6,455 nt of DNA from DASQGA01 sp035535315. GTDB taxonomy: Bacteria; Actinomycetota; Thermoleophilia; Gaiellales; Gaiellaceae. The position numbers and the translations under genes are program-made. The notes beneath the pieces were generated by a model, which saw only the letters and a program-made list of their open reading frames with translations, was not told where the DNA came from and ran no database searches. This document shows, in pieces, positions 1-5,059 of this stretch (its first letter is position 1; each line of letters opens with the position of its first letter). The DNA is taken from positions 1 to 6,455 of the forward strand of contig DATLQD010000053.1 of the NCBI GenBank assembly GCA_035535315.1. Direction: 5' to 3'.

Positions 1-116
1 ACTCGGAGCAGCGTAAGCCTTTCCCGTGGAGCACGCGGCGTGGGACGTCGTTCCGGCGATGAGTTTTTGGGCCATGGCCGGTCTATGGATCAGACACCGC
101 ACGGGAGGGAACCCGA

Positions 117-755
117 ATGCCGAAGCACAAGGTAGGAACGCAGGAGGAGTGGCGAGCCGCCCGCAACGCATTGCACGAGCGCGAGCAGGAGCTGGGCAAC
201 CTCGACGCCGAGTTGTTCGACGGGCGGTCGCAACTCCTCATCTACCATCTCATGTTTGGTCCGACGTATGAGGCGGCCTGCCCGGGCTGCACGGGTCTGG
301 CCGACCACTTGGACGCGGCTCTCGTCCACCTGAACAACCGCGACGTCACGTTGATGTGCATCTGGCGCGCTCCGATCGAGAAGCTGCAGGCCTACAAGCG
401 GCGGATGGGTTGGCAGTTCCCGTACGTGTCGTCGTTCGGGAGCGACTTCAACTTCGACTTCGAGTTCGCGTTCACCGAGGAACAGATGGCGACCGGTGAG
501 CTCGCGAAGATGGTCGCGGAGGCAGAGGACTGGCTCAAAGACTGGGCCGAGAACATCGGAACCGATCTGGCCTCGGGGATGGCCGAATCCCCGGGCTGGA
601 ACGTCTTTGCACTCGAGGACGACATCGTCTACCACACGTACTCGCGCACCGCGCCCGACCGCTTCCTGCTCGCTCCCTACTACGACCAGCTGCTCGACCA
701 AATCCCTGCCGGACGGAACGCCGACTTCCCGCTGCGCCGCCATGACGAGTACTAA
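117..755 (+). CDS. DUF899 family thioredoxin-like protein, shortened variant
   Basis: This 212-residue protein belongs to the DUF899 family (predicted thioredoxin-like fold, exact reaction unknown). Family signatures are GRSQLLIYH at 36-44, a CPGC motif at 55-58 in the position of a redox CxxC, QAYKRRMGW at 91-99, GSDFNFDF at 108-115, and YHTYS at 172-176. The ATG at 117 follows GGGAGG at 103-108. Compared with the paralog at 1508 it lacks about 30 residues between LxxxEQEL (ending at 26) and AELFDGRSQL; this is the stretch that holds the PWVRLDKDYRFD block in the other copy. It also lacks the YNYR motif and is about nine residues shorter there. The reading frame is intact, so it may still be functional as a divergent form. 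The gene overlaps the start of the DUF2182 gene by 14 bases, which implies co-translation. Family assignment is firm; any redox activity is inferred. Confidence 0.9.
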   Translation: MPKHKVGTQEEWRAARNALHEREQELGNLDAELFDGRSQLLIYHLMFGPTYEAACPGCTGLADHLDAALVHLNNRDVTLMCIWRAPIEKLQAYKRRMGWQFPYVSSFGSDFNFDFEFAFTEEQMATGELAKMVAEAEDWLKDWAENIGTDLASGMAESPGWNVFALEDDIVYHTYSRTAPDRFLLAPYYDQLLDQIPAGRNADFPLRRHDEY

Positions 756-1398
756 GGCGCCGACGACCGCAGCCGTACTCACCTCGACGCTCGGTGTGGC
801 CGCCGCGTGCTGGATCGTCGCGGTTCAGAAGATGAGCGGTATGGACATGGGAGCGGCGACCGATGTCGGCTCGTTCGCATTCTTCATCGCCGTCTGGGTG
901 CCGATGATGGCGGCGATGATGCTTCCGGGCGCGGTTCCGGCGGTCTCGAGATTTATTCGCGTCAACGGTCGTGCGCTCGCCGCGCCGCTGTTCGCCGGGT
1001 CGTACCTCGCCGTCTGGACCTTGGTCGGCGTCGCCGTGTACGCGCTGTACCAGCCGCACGGATCTTCCGCCGCCGGCGCGCTGACGATAGCGGCCGGCGT
1101 CTACGAGCTCACGCCGCTCAAGCGCGACTGCCGCCAACGCTGCTTCACGAGCGTCCGCTCTGGATTCCACTTCGGGCTCTACTGCGTTGGCTCGAGCATC
1201 GGGCTGATGGTGGTGCTGGTCGCGCTCGGCATCATGAGCATCGCCTGGATGTCCATCATCGCTGGCCTCATCCTCGCCCAGAAGCTGCTGCCGCCGAGAG
1301 CCTCCATCGACGTCCCGTTAGGGCTGGCGATCGTCGGCATTGGAATACTGATCGTCATCGCGCCGTCCTCGATTCCCGGACTCGTCCCACCGATGTGA
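742..1398 (+). CDS. DUF2182 family integral membrane protein
   Basis: A 218-residue, very hydrophobic protein that matches DUF2182, a family often described as predicted metal-binding membrane proteins without a proven function. I estimate six to seven membrane segments, roughly at 13-29, 42-62, 82-102, 109-124, 146-165, 168-183 and 191-208. Recognisable blocks are WVPMMAAMMLPGAVP at 52-66, GVYELTPLKRDCRQRC at 119-134, FHFGLYCVGSS at 142-152 and QKLLPP at 180-185. A Met/His-type N-terminal loop (MSGMDMG, 31-37) could bind metal. In family members I recall, the block after GLYCVG carries further cysteines; here it is SS. The ATG at 742 lies inside the codons for the last residues (RRHDEY) of the upstream DUF899 gene, so translation is probably coupled. 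Longer in-frame starts upstream would run through the DUF899 gene and were rejected. Confidence 0.85.
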   Translation: MTSTKAPTTAAVLTSTLGVAAACWIVAVQKMSGMDMGAATDVGSFAFFIAVWVPMMAAMMLPGAVPAVSRFIRVNGRALAAPLFAGSYLAVWTLVGVAVYALYQPHGSSAAGALTIAAGVYELTPLKRDCRQRCFTSVRSGFHFGLYCVGSSIGLMVVLVALGIMSIAWMSIIAGLILAQKLLPPRASIDVPLGLAIVGIGILIVIAPSSIPGLVPPM

Positions 1399-1426
1399 AA
1401 CCTCGGCGCAGCCAGCGGAGCCATTC

Positions 1427-1441
1427 GTTGAGGAGCTCAAC
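1427..1441. repeat. Short perfect inverted repeat in the gap before the second DUF899 gene
   Basis: GTTGAG and CTCAAC form six-base arms around GAG. It sits about 70 bases upstream of the start at 1508, in the only gap of the left block. It could be an operator half-site pair or a weak hairpin. There is no run of T after it, so it is not a convincing terminator, and I see no clear promoter next to it. Confidence 0.25.
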
Positions 1442-1507
1442 AGGGTCAGGCTGGCGCGACCGGTTGGCAAGGAACGCCCCCGAAGTAGCGAGAAAAGGAG
1501 ACAACGG

Positions 1508-2278
1508 ATGACGGAGCACACGACAGGAACCCGTGAGGAGTGGCTTGCGGCCCGGCTCGAGCTACTCGACGTCGAGAAGGAGCTGACCCGTCGCAGCGAC
1601 GAGCTGGCCCGGCAGCGCCAGCAGCTCCCCTGGGTCCGGCTCGACAAGGACTACCGCTTCGATACCGACGAGGGCAGCGTTTCGCTTGCGGACCTGTTCA
1701 GAGGGCGCTCCCAACTCCTTGTCTACCACTTCATGTTCGGGCCTGAGTACACGGCGGGCTGCCCCGCCTGCTCAGCGATAGCGGATTGCTACAGCGGCTT
1801 CGTCGTCCATCTCGATAATCACGACGTCGCGATGACGGCCGTGTCGCGTGCTCCCATCGCCGACATCCAGGCCTACAAGCGCCGGATGGGGTGGAGCTTC
1901 CCGTGGGCGTCCTCGCTCGGGAGCGACTTCAACTTCGACTTTCACGTCTCGTTCACCGAGGAGCAGCAGCGCGCAGGCAGCGTCGAATACAACTACCGGT
2001 CAATGGACGTGAAGCCGATGCTGGAAGCCGGCGACGGCCCCCTCGCCGAGATTGCGGCCGCGGTCGGAACGGACACCGCTACATACACGCGCGAGGCGCC
2101 CGGCATGAGCGCGTTCGCCCGCGAGGACGGTGCCGTCTACCACACCTACTCCGCCTATGCCCGTGGCATGGATGCCCTCTGGGGCATGTACCAGTGGCTC
2201 GACCGGGCACCGAAGGGACGCAACGAGACCGGGCAGTGGTTCCGCCGCCATGACGAGTACGACAAGGGCTCGCAATAA
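1508..2278 (+). CDS. DUF899 family thioredoxin-like protein, full-length
   Basis: A 256-residue DUF899 protein close to the family's usual length. Motifs in order are LPWVRLDKDYRFD at 40-52, LADLFRGRSQLLVYHFMFG at 60-78, CPAC at 85-88 (possible redox CxxC), SRAPIADIQAYKRRMGW at 113-129, GSDFNFDFHVSFT at 138-150, YNYR at 161-164, YHTYSAYARG at 211-220 and PKGRNE at 235-240. There is no signal peptide, so a cytoplasmic location is expected. The ATG at 1508 is supported by AAAAGGAG at 1493-1500 with a seven-base spacer. It is a paralog of the gene at 117; the two share a 25-base exact match (436-460 and 1917-1941) and an 18-base one at the RRHDEY end (735-752 and 2243-2260). The 109-base gap before it suggests it may have its own promoter. 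The reaction catalysed is unknown. Confidence 0.93.
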   Translation: MTEHTTGTREEWLAARLELLDVEKELTRRSDELARQRQQLPWVRLDKDYRFDTDEGSVSLADLFRGRSQLLVYHFMFGPEYTAGCPACSAIADCYSGFVVHLDNHDVAMTAVSRAPIADIQAYKRRMGWSFPWASSLGSDFNFDFHVSFTEEQQRAGSVEYNYRSMDVKPMLEAGDGPLAEIAAAVGTDTATYTREAPGMSAFAREDGAVYHTYSAYARGMDALWGMYQWLDRAPKGRNETGQWFRRHDEYDKGSQ

Positions 2279-2318
2279 GAAGAGGCAGCCGGAAGGGTCG
2301 ATCCGGCGCTACGTGACG

Positions 2319-2362
2319 CAACCGGTCGACCGGCCGCTCGGAGGACGGACGGGCGACCGTTG
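2319..2362. repeat. Inverted repeats between converging genes, possible terminator
   Basis: The gap between the second DUF899 gene (+) and the small - strand gene holds a perfect 12-base palindrome, CCGGTCGACCGG (2322-2333). A longer imperfect pairing joins CAACCGGTCG (2319-2328) with CGACCGTTG (2354-2362), with one bulged base. The position between convergent 3' ends suits a two-way transcription stop. No clear T-run follows on either strand, so this is only suggestive. Confidence 0.35.
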
Positions 2363-2371
2363 AAGCCCTCC

Positions 2372-2566
2372 CTAGAGAGCGGGCTGCGGCTTCCTCGACG
2401 GTTGGCCGGGGACCGTGATCCGGTGCAGGACCGAAGAGACCCACGCAAACGTGACGCCTCTCGAGCCTTCCTTCTTCGCGGTGGCAACGTGATGACGCTC
2501 GGCCTGGCGAGCGATATCGGCCTGGCGCTGCCGGGCGAGCTCTTGGTGAACGGCGGAACTCAGCAC
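2372..2566 (-). CDS. Small actinobacterial hypothetical protein (64 aa)
   Basis: A 64-residue basic protein starting with GTG at 2566. The start is supported by a near-perfect AGGAGG (2571-2576, - strand) four bases upstream. Residues 7-28 (HQELARQRQADIARQAERHH) form a charged stretch likely to be helical. It recalls the N-termini of many short uncharacterised actinobacterial proteins that begin with an 'ELARQR.ADxxREAE' type sequence, but that resemblance is from memory. The C-terminal half is less structured and rich in Pro and Lys/Arg at its end. There is no signal peptide or membrane segment. It diverges from the cyclodeaminase-like gene, with an 85-base gap shared between the two starts. 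A GGAAG-N17-CGTC promoter-like motif lies upstream. The function is unknown. Confidence 0.6.
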   Translation of the reverse strand: MLSSAVHQELARQRQADIARQAERHHVATAKKEGSRGVTFAWVSSVLHRITVPGQPSRKPQPAL

Positions 2567-2570
2567 ATCT

Positions 2571-2576
2571 CCTCCT
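2571..2576 (-). promoter_or_regulatory. Strong ribosome binding site for the small gene at 2566
   Basis: Read on the - strand the bases give AGGAGG, followed by AGAT and then the GTG start. This is the strongest Shine-Dalgarno sequence in the window. It is the main reason for accepting the 64-codon - strand gene and its GTG start. Confidence 0.65.
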
Positions 2577-2594
2577 CTCGACTCTTACCTACTG

Positions 2595-2620
2595 GACGGC
2601 CGAGCTTGCTGCGTTCTTCC
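2595..2620 (-). promoter_or_regulatory. Putative ECF-type promoter for the small gene at 2566
   Basis: On the - strand the sequence reads GGAAG, 17 bases, then CGTC. ECF sigma factors typically recognise a GGAAC-like -35 and a CGTC/GTC-like -10 at about this spacing. CGTC ends 28 bases before the GTG start, which leaves room for a short leader. The same motif and the same spacing occur upstream of the other small - strand gene (4991-5016). This is inference from pattern only. Confidence 0.3.
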
Positions 2621-2651
2621 GTCGCGTGTCATTCGATGCGAGGATGTCGCG

Positions 2652-3254
2652 ATGAAAACCCCTACAGCTCCCGCGGAGCTGCTCGACCTGAGTGTTCGGG
2701 AGTTCGCCGAGCGACTTGCAGACGGACGGACGGCCGCGGGAGGAGGATCCACCGCAGCTGTCGTCCTAGCGATCTCCGCGGGGCTCGCGGGCATGGCGGC
2801 TCGGGCGTCGCGCGACACCTGGGAGGGCGCACCCGGGGCGATCGCACAGGCGGACGCCCTCCGCGCCAGGGTGGTGCCGCTCGTAGAGGCGGACGCGAAG
2901 GTGTACGCCGAGGCGCTCGCGACGCTGCGGAGTCGCGACGAGCTTGACCCTGCCGAGCGGGATGAGGCCATACGCCAGGCGCTAAGCCGTGCCGCCGAAG
3001 TTCCTCTCGCGATCGCCGAGACAGGGTACGACGTCGCCGAGCTCGCCTCCACGATCGCGGAGTTCGGAAGCGAAGAGGTTCGCGCCGACGCGGCTGCCGC
3101 AGCAGTCCTCGCCGCAGCGGGCGCGCAGGCAGCCGCCAATCTCGTCGTCATCAACCTTGCCGCGGCGCGCGCTGACGAGCGTGTTGCCCTTGCGCGTCTC
3201 CTGGTCGAGCGGAGCGCGGCGTGCGCCAGGCGCGCGCTCGGCCGGGGCGCCTAG
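2652..3254 (+). CDS. Cyclodeaminase/cyclohydrolase family protein (FTCD C-terminal domain-like)
   Basis: A 200-residue, alanine-rich helical protein matching the formiminotransferase-cyclodeaminase C-terminal family. Members act on tetrahydrofolate one-carbon adducts: formimino-THF cyclodeaminase or methenyl-THF cyclohydrolase. The family hallmark glycine loop appears as AAGGGSTAA at 28-36, followed by a long helix (AVVLAISAGLAGMAARAS). Other matching blocks are VEADAKVYAE at 78-87, VPLAIAE at 117-123, and AEFGSEEVRADAAAAAVL at 136-153 leading to ANLVVINLA at 162-170. There is no formiminotransferase domain and no other folate gene nearby, so the true substrate is uncertain. The ATG at 2652 has GAGGA at 2640-2644 with a seven-base spacer. 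It is the first gene of a tight three-gene operon. Its TAG stop is followed at once, in the same frame, by the GTG of the protease gene. Confidence 0.88.
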   Translation: MKTPTAPAELLDLSVREFAERLADGRTAAGGGSTAAVVLAISAGLAGMAARASRDTWEGAPGAIAQADALRARVVPLVEADAKVYAEALATLRSRDELDPAERDEAIRQALSRAAEVPLAIAETGYDVAELASTIAEFGSEEVRADAAAAAVLAAAGAQAAANLVVINLAAARADERVALARLLVERSAACARRALGRGA

Positions 3255-4094
3255 GTGGAAGCGGCGTCGCACAACGGCGAAGAGGAGCTTCCGGCGTGGA
3301 GCCTGCCTCGGGACGCAGTCGATCGAATCGCGATACCCCTGGAGTGGCCCGATCGTGTCAACCGTGAGTGGGCGCTCGGAGGCTCGACCGGCAAAGGTGC
3401 GACCGTGTGCATCATCGACAGCGGTGTCGAGCCGAATCATCCCCTCGTAGGAGACGTCGACGGGGCAGTCGCGGTCACTGTCGCCGAGGACGGAGAGCTC
3501 GTCGTCGAGAAGGACGAGGAGGGAGACCTCTGCGGACACGGGACCGCCTGTGCAGGGATCGTCCGCGCGCTCGCCCCGGAGTGCAGCCTCTTCAGCGTCC
3601 GTGTCCTGGGGGCAGGCTTCACGGGCAGTGGGCCCGCACTACTCGGGGGTCTCAAGTGGGCGGTCGAGCAAGGATTCGACGTGGTCAACATGAGCCTCTC
3701 GACGACGAAGCGCCAGTTCGCCGAGACGCTGCACGAGATCGCCGACCGGGCGTACTTCGGCAAGACGATGCTCGTCGCCTCCGCGCACAACCTGCCCGTC
3801 GAGAGCTACCCGTGGCGATTCGCGTCTGTGATCTCTGTCGGAAGCCACGAAAGTCCGGAGGGACTCGATTTCTTCTACAACCCGACGCCTCCGGTCGAAT
3901 TCTTCGCCCGTGGGGTGAATGTCGATGTCGCCTGGCTAGGCGGCGGCCAGATCCGGGTCAGCGGGAACAGCTTCGCGACCCCCCACATCTCGGCGATCTG
4001 CGCGCTTATCCTCAGCAAGCATCCGGAACTGACACCCTTCCAGCTGAAGAGCGTGCTCTACCTGGTTGCAACGAACGTTGGAGGCGCGCCGTGA
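3255..4094 (+). CDS. Subtilisin-family (S8) serine protease, no signal peptide
   Basis: A 279-residue peptidase S8 domain. The catalytic Asp is D55 in CIIDSGVEP, the His is H95 in CGHGTACAG, and the Ser is S239 in SGNSFATPH. The oxyanion Asn is probably N179 in LVASAHN, where many subtilisins have AAGN. There is no signal peptide, membrane segment or long prodomain, so it probably acts in the cytoplasm; the 47 residues before the catalytic core may be a short N-terminal extension. The GTG start directly abuts the upstream TAG, in the same frame, and no Shine-Dalgarno sequence precedes it. It must therefore be translated by termination-reinitiation, or by stop-codon readthrough as a fusion with the cyclodeaminase-like protein. 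Its own stop overlaps the next gene's start as GTGA. The substrate is unknown; a peptide or regulator processed under control of the GAF partner is a guess. Confidence 0.9.
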   Translation: MEAASHNGEEELPAWSLPRDAVDRIAIPLEWPDRVNREWALGGSTGKGATVCIIDSGVEPNHPLVGDVDGAVAVTVAEDGELVVEKDEEGDLCGHGTACAGIVRALAPECSLFSVRVLGAGFTGSGPALLGGLKWAVEQGFDVVNMSLSTTKRQFAETLHEIADRAYFGKTMLVASAHNLPVESYPWRFASVISVGSHESPEGLDFFYNPTPPVEFFARGVNVDVAWLGGGQIRVSGNSFATPHISAICALILSKHPELTPFQLKSVLYLVATNVGGAP

Positions 4095-4738
4095 CCGACC
4101 CCGATCAGCTCAGGGCAGCCACTGCCGTGGGCGTGCTCGCCTCCGAGGAGGCGCATCTCGCGTTGCTCAGCTCGATCGTCGACGTGGCGCGGGCGATCTT
4201 CGGCGCGCGAGCCTCCTCTATCTTCCTGCTGGACGAGGACACAGACGAGCTCGTCTTCGAGGCGGCCTCCGGGCTCGGCTCGGCCGAGCTCGTGGGGTCG
4301 CGCTTCCCGTCGGGCACCGGGATCGCTGGCTGGGTGCTCGCCACGCGTCAGCCGCTCGTGCTCGAGGACGTCTCGAAGGATCCGCGGTTCGCACGCGACC
4401 TCGCCGAGGCGACGGGCTATGTGCCGCGAGCACTGATGGCGGTGCCGCTCTTGCACGAGGAGCGAGCGCTCGGGGTGCTTGAGGTGCTCGACCGGCCCGA
4501 TCGAGCCCGTTCACCGCTCGAGGAGATGGATCTGCTCGGGCTCTTCGCCGGCCAGGCTGCGATTGCGCTCGATCTTCTTCTCGCCGCCCGCCGTGCAAGA
4601 GCGGTGCTCGCCGGGAGCGGTGGCGAACTCATGGCCGTCGCCCGAGTCGCCGAGGCCCTGGACGGGCTCGAGGGTGAAGCGCGCGGCGCCGGGCTGCGAC
4701 TGCTCGAGGCGCTCGACGAGGTGCTCCGGAAGAATTGA
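4091..4738 (+). CDS. GAF domain protein
   Basis: A 215-residue protein with a single GAF domain at about 20-165. Matching blocks are ARASSIFLLDEDTDELVFEAASG (39-61), FPSGTGIAGWVLATRQPLVLEDVSKDPRF (72-100), RALMAVPLLHEERALGVLEVLDR (113-135) and a closing helix, DLLGLFAGQAAIALDLLL (147-164). GAF domains bind small ligands such as cyclic nucleotides, haem or tetrapyrroles, or mediate dimer contacts. No output domain (GGDEF, kinase, HTH) is fused. The remaining 50 residues look helical and could contact a partner. The GTG start at 4091 overlaps the protease stop as GTGA, indicating coupled translation and a likely stoichiometric partner. The frame stays open far upstream, inside the protease gene, but those starts would overlap it extensively and were rejected. 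A role as sensor or regulatory subunit for the protease is inference. Confidence 0.88.
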   Translation: MTDPDQLRAATAVGVLASEEAHLALLSSIVDVARAIFGARASSIFLLDEDTDELVFEAASGLGSAELVGSRFPSGTGIAGWVLATRQPLVLEDVSKDPRFARDLAEATGYVPRALMAVPLLHEERALGVLEVLDRPDRARSPLEEMDLLGLFAGQAAIALDLLLAARRARAVLAGSGGELMAVARVAEALDGLEGEARGAGLRLLEALDEVLRKN

Positions 4739-4770
4739 AACTGGGGGCGGGTTTAACCCCGCCCCCAGTT
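4739..4770. terminator. Strong hairpin, probably two-way terminator
   Basis: AACTGGGGGCGGG (4739-4751) pairs perfectly with CCCGCCCCCAGTT (4758-4770): a 13-base-pair, very GC-rich stem with a six-base loop. It starts right after the GAF gene's stop and ends eight bases before the stop of the converging small gene. Reading the - strand, the stem is followed by a T-rich stretch (TCAATTCTT), so termination looks better in that direction. On the + strand there is no T-run. Confidence 0.8.
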
Positions 4771-4778
4771 CGGAGGGC

Positions 4779-4943
4779 TTAACGCTTGATGTGGCCCTCG
4801 ACGTCGGGATCGTCACCTTCGCGACGCATACCGGCCTCGCCCTCGCTGGGCTCGGCCTCTTCACGTCGCCTGATGTGGCCTTCGACATCGTCAGAGTCGG
4901 TGCCCTCTTTGGAGACGGTCCGTTCACGCTCTTGCTCCGACAT
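4779..4943 (-). CDS. Small charged protein with two DVEGHI repeats (54 aa)
   Basis: A 54-residue, strongly charged hydrophilic protein with no cysteine, signal peptide or membrane segment. It contains two copies of an eight-residue motif, DVEGHIRR at 19-26 and DVEGHIKR at 47-54. The copies are 28 residues apart and the second forms the extreme C-terminus. The segment between them (REEAEPSEGEAGMRREGDD) is low in complexity and probably disordered. I remember similar short DVEGH/DVEAH-type proteins from actinobacteria, but know no function for them. The frame is open further upstream (to 5105), but the ATG at 4943 is chosen because AAAGGAG lies five bases before it. The gene diverges from the MFS transporter and converges on the protease-GAF operon. 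It may have an ECF-type promoter (4991-5016). Confidence 0.75.
   Translation of the reverse strand: MSEQERERTVSKEGTDSDDVEGHIRRREEAEPSEGEAGMRREGDDPDVEGHIKR
4782..4889 (-). repeat. Pair of 24-base direct repeats encoding DVEGHI(K/R)R
   Basis: The units are 4782-4805 and 4866-4889, 84 bases apart and in frame. They match at 20 of 24 bases. Most differences are at synonymous positions or give K versus R, which suggests selection on the peptide motif and not a very recent DNA duplication. Confidence 0.7.
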
Positions 4944-4948
4944 ACGCT

Positions 4949-4955
4949 CTCCTTT
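4949..4955 (-). promoter_or_regulatory. Ribosome binding site that sets the start of the DVEGHI-repeat gene
   Basis: On the - strand this reads AAAGGAG, five bases before the ATG at 4943. No comparable site supports the longer open frame starting at 5105, and that longer form would cover almost the whole divergent gap. Confidence 0.7.
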
Positions 4956-4990
4956 CGGTCGCCGCGCGGCAGCGCGCTTGTCGCTCTCTA

Positions 4991-5016
4991 GACGTAGTAC
5001 CCAGCCTGCATCTTCC
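4991..5016 (-). promoter_or_regulatory. Putative ECF-type promoter for the DVEGHI-repeat gene
   Basis: On the - strand the sequence reads GGAAG, 17 bases, then CGTC, matching in sequence and spacing the site at 2595-2620. CGTC ends 47 bases before the ATG at 4943. The leader between them contains a perfect 10-base palindrome, GCCGCGCGGC (4961-4970), just before the ribosome binding site, which could fold. This is a pattern match only; no transcription start is known. Confidence 0.3.
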
Positions 5017-5059
5017 CACCCGGCTTTGAAAATGCAACTGAGGCTGCCAACCTTTGCGA

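Noticed and set aside
1..116. Possible 3' end of a gene entering from the left
   Set aside because: Short open stretches exist (one frame ends in TAA at 14-16, another in TGA at 59-61) but none shows a recognisable protein tail, and no clear promoter is visible.
535..1170. Long - strand open frame opposite the DUF899 and DUF2182 genes
   Set aside because: It is an Arg-rich, low-complexity shadow of strongly supported genes in GC-rich DNA.
2362..2393. GAAGCC...GGCTTC inverted repeat as a terminator
   Set aside because: It has only six-base arms with a 20-base loop and no T-run; weaker than the neighbouring repeats.
2360..2947. + strand 195-codon frame across the gap and the cyclodeaminase-like gene start
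   Set aside because: It overlaps the well-supported cyclodeaminase-like gene and becomes Arg/Gly-rich shadow sequence there.
3368..4090. Upstream extension of the GAF protein frame inside the protease gene
   Set aside because: The translation is Arg-rich shadow sequence. The GTG at 4091 with the GTGA overlap gives a normal GAF protein.
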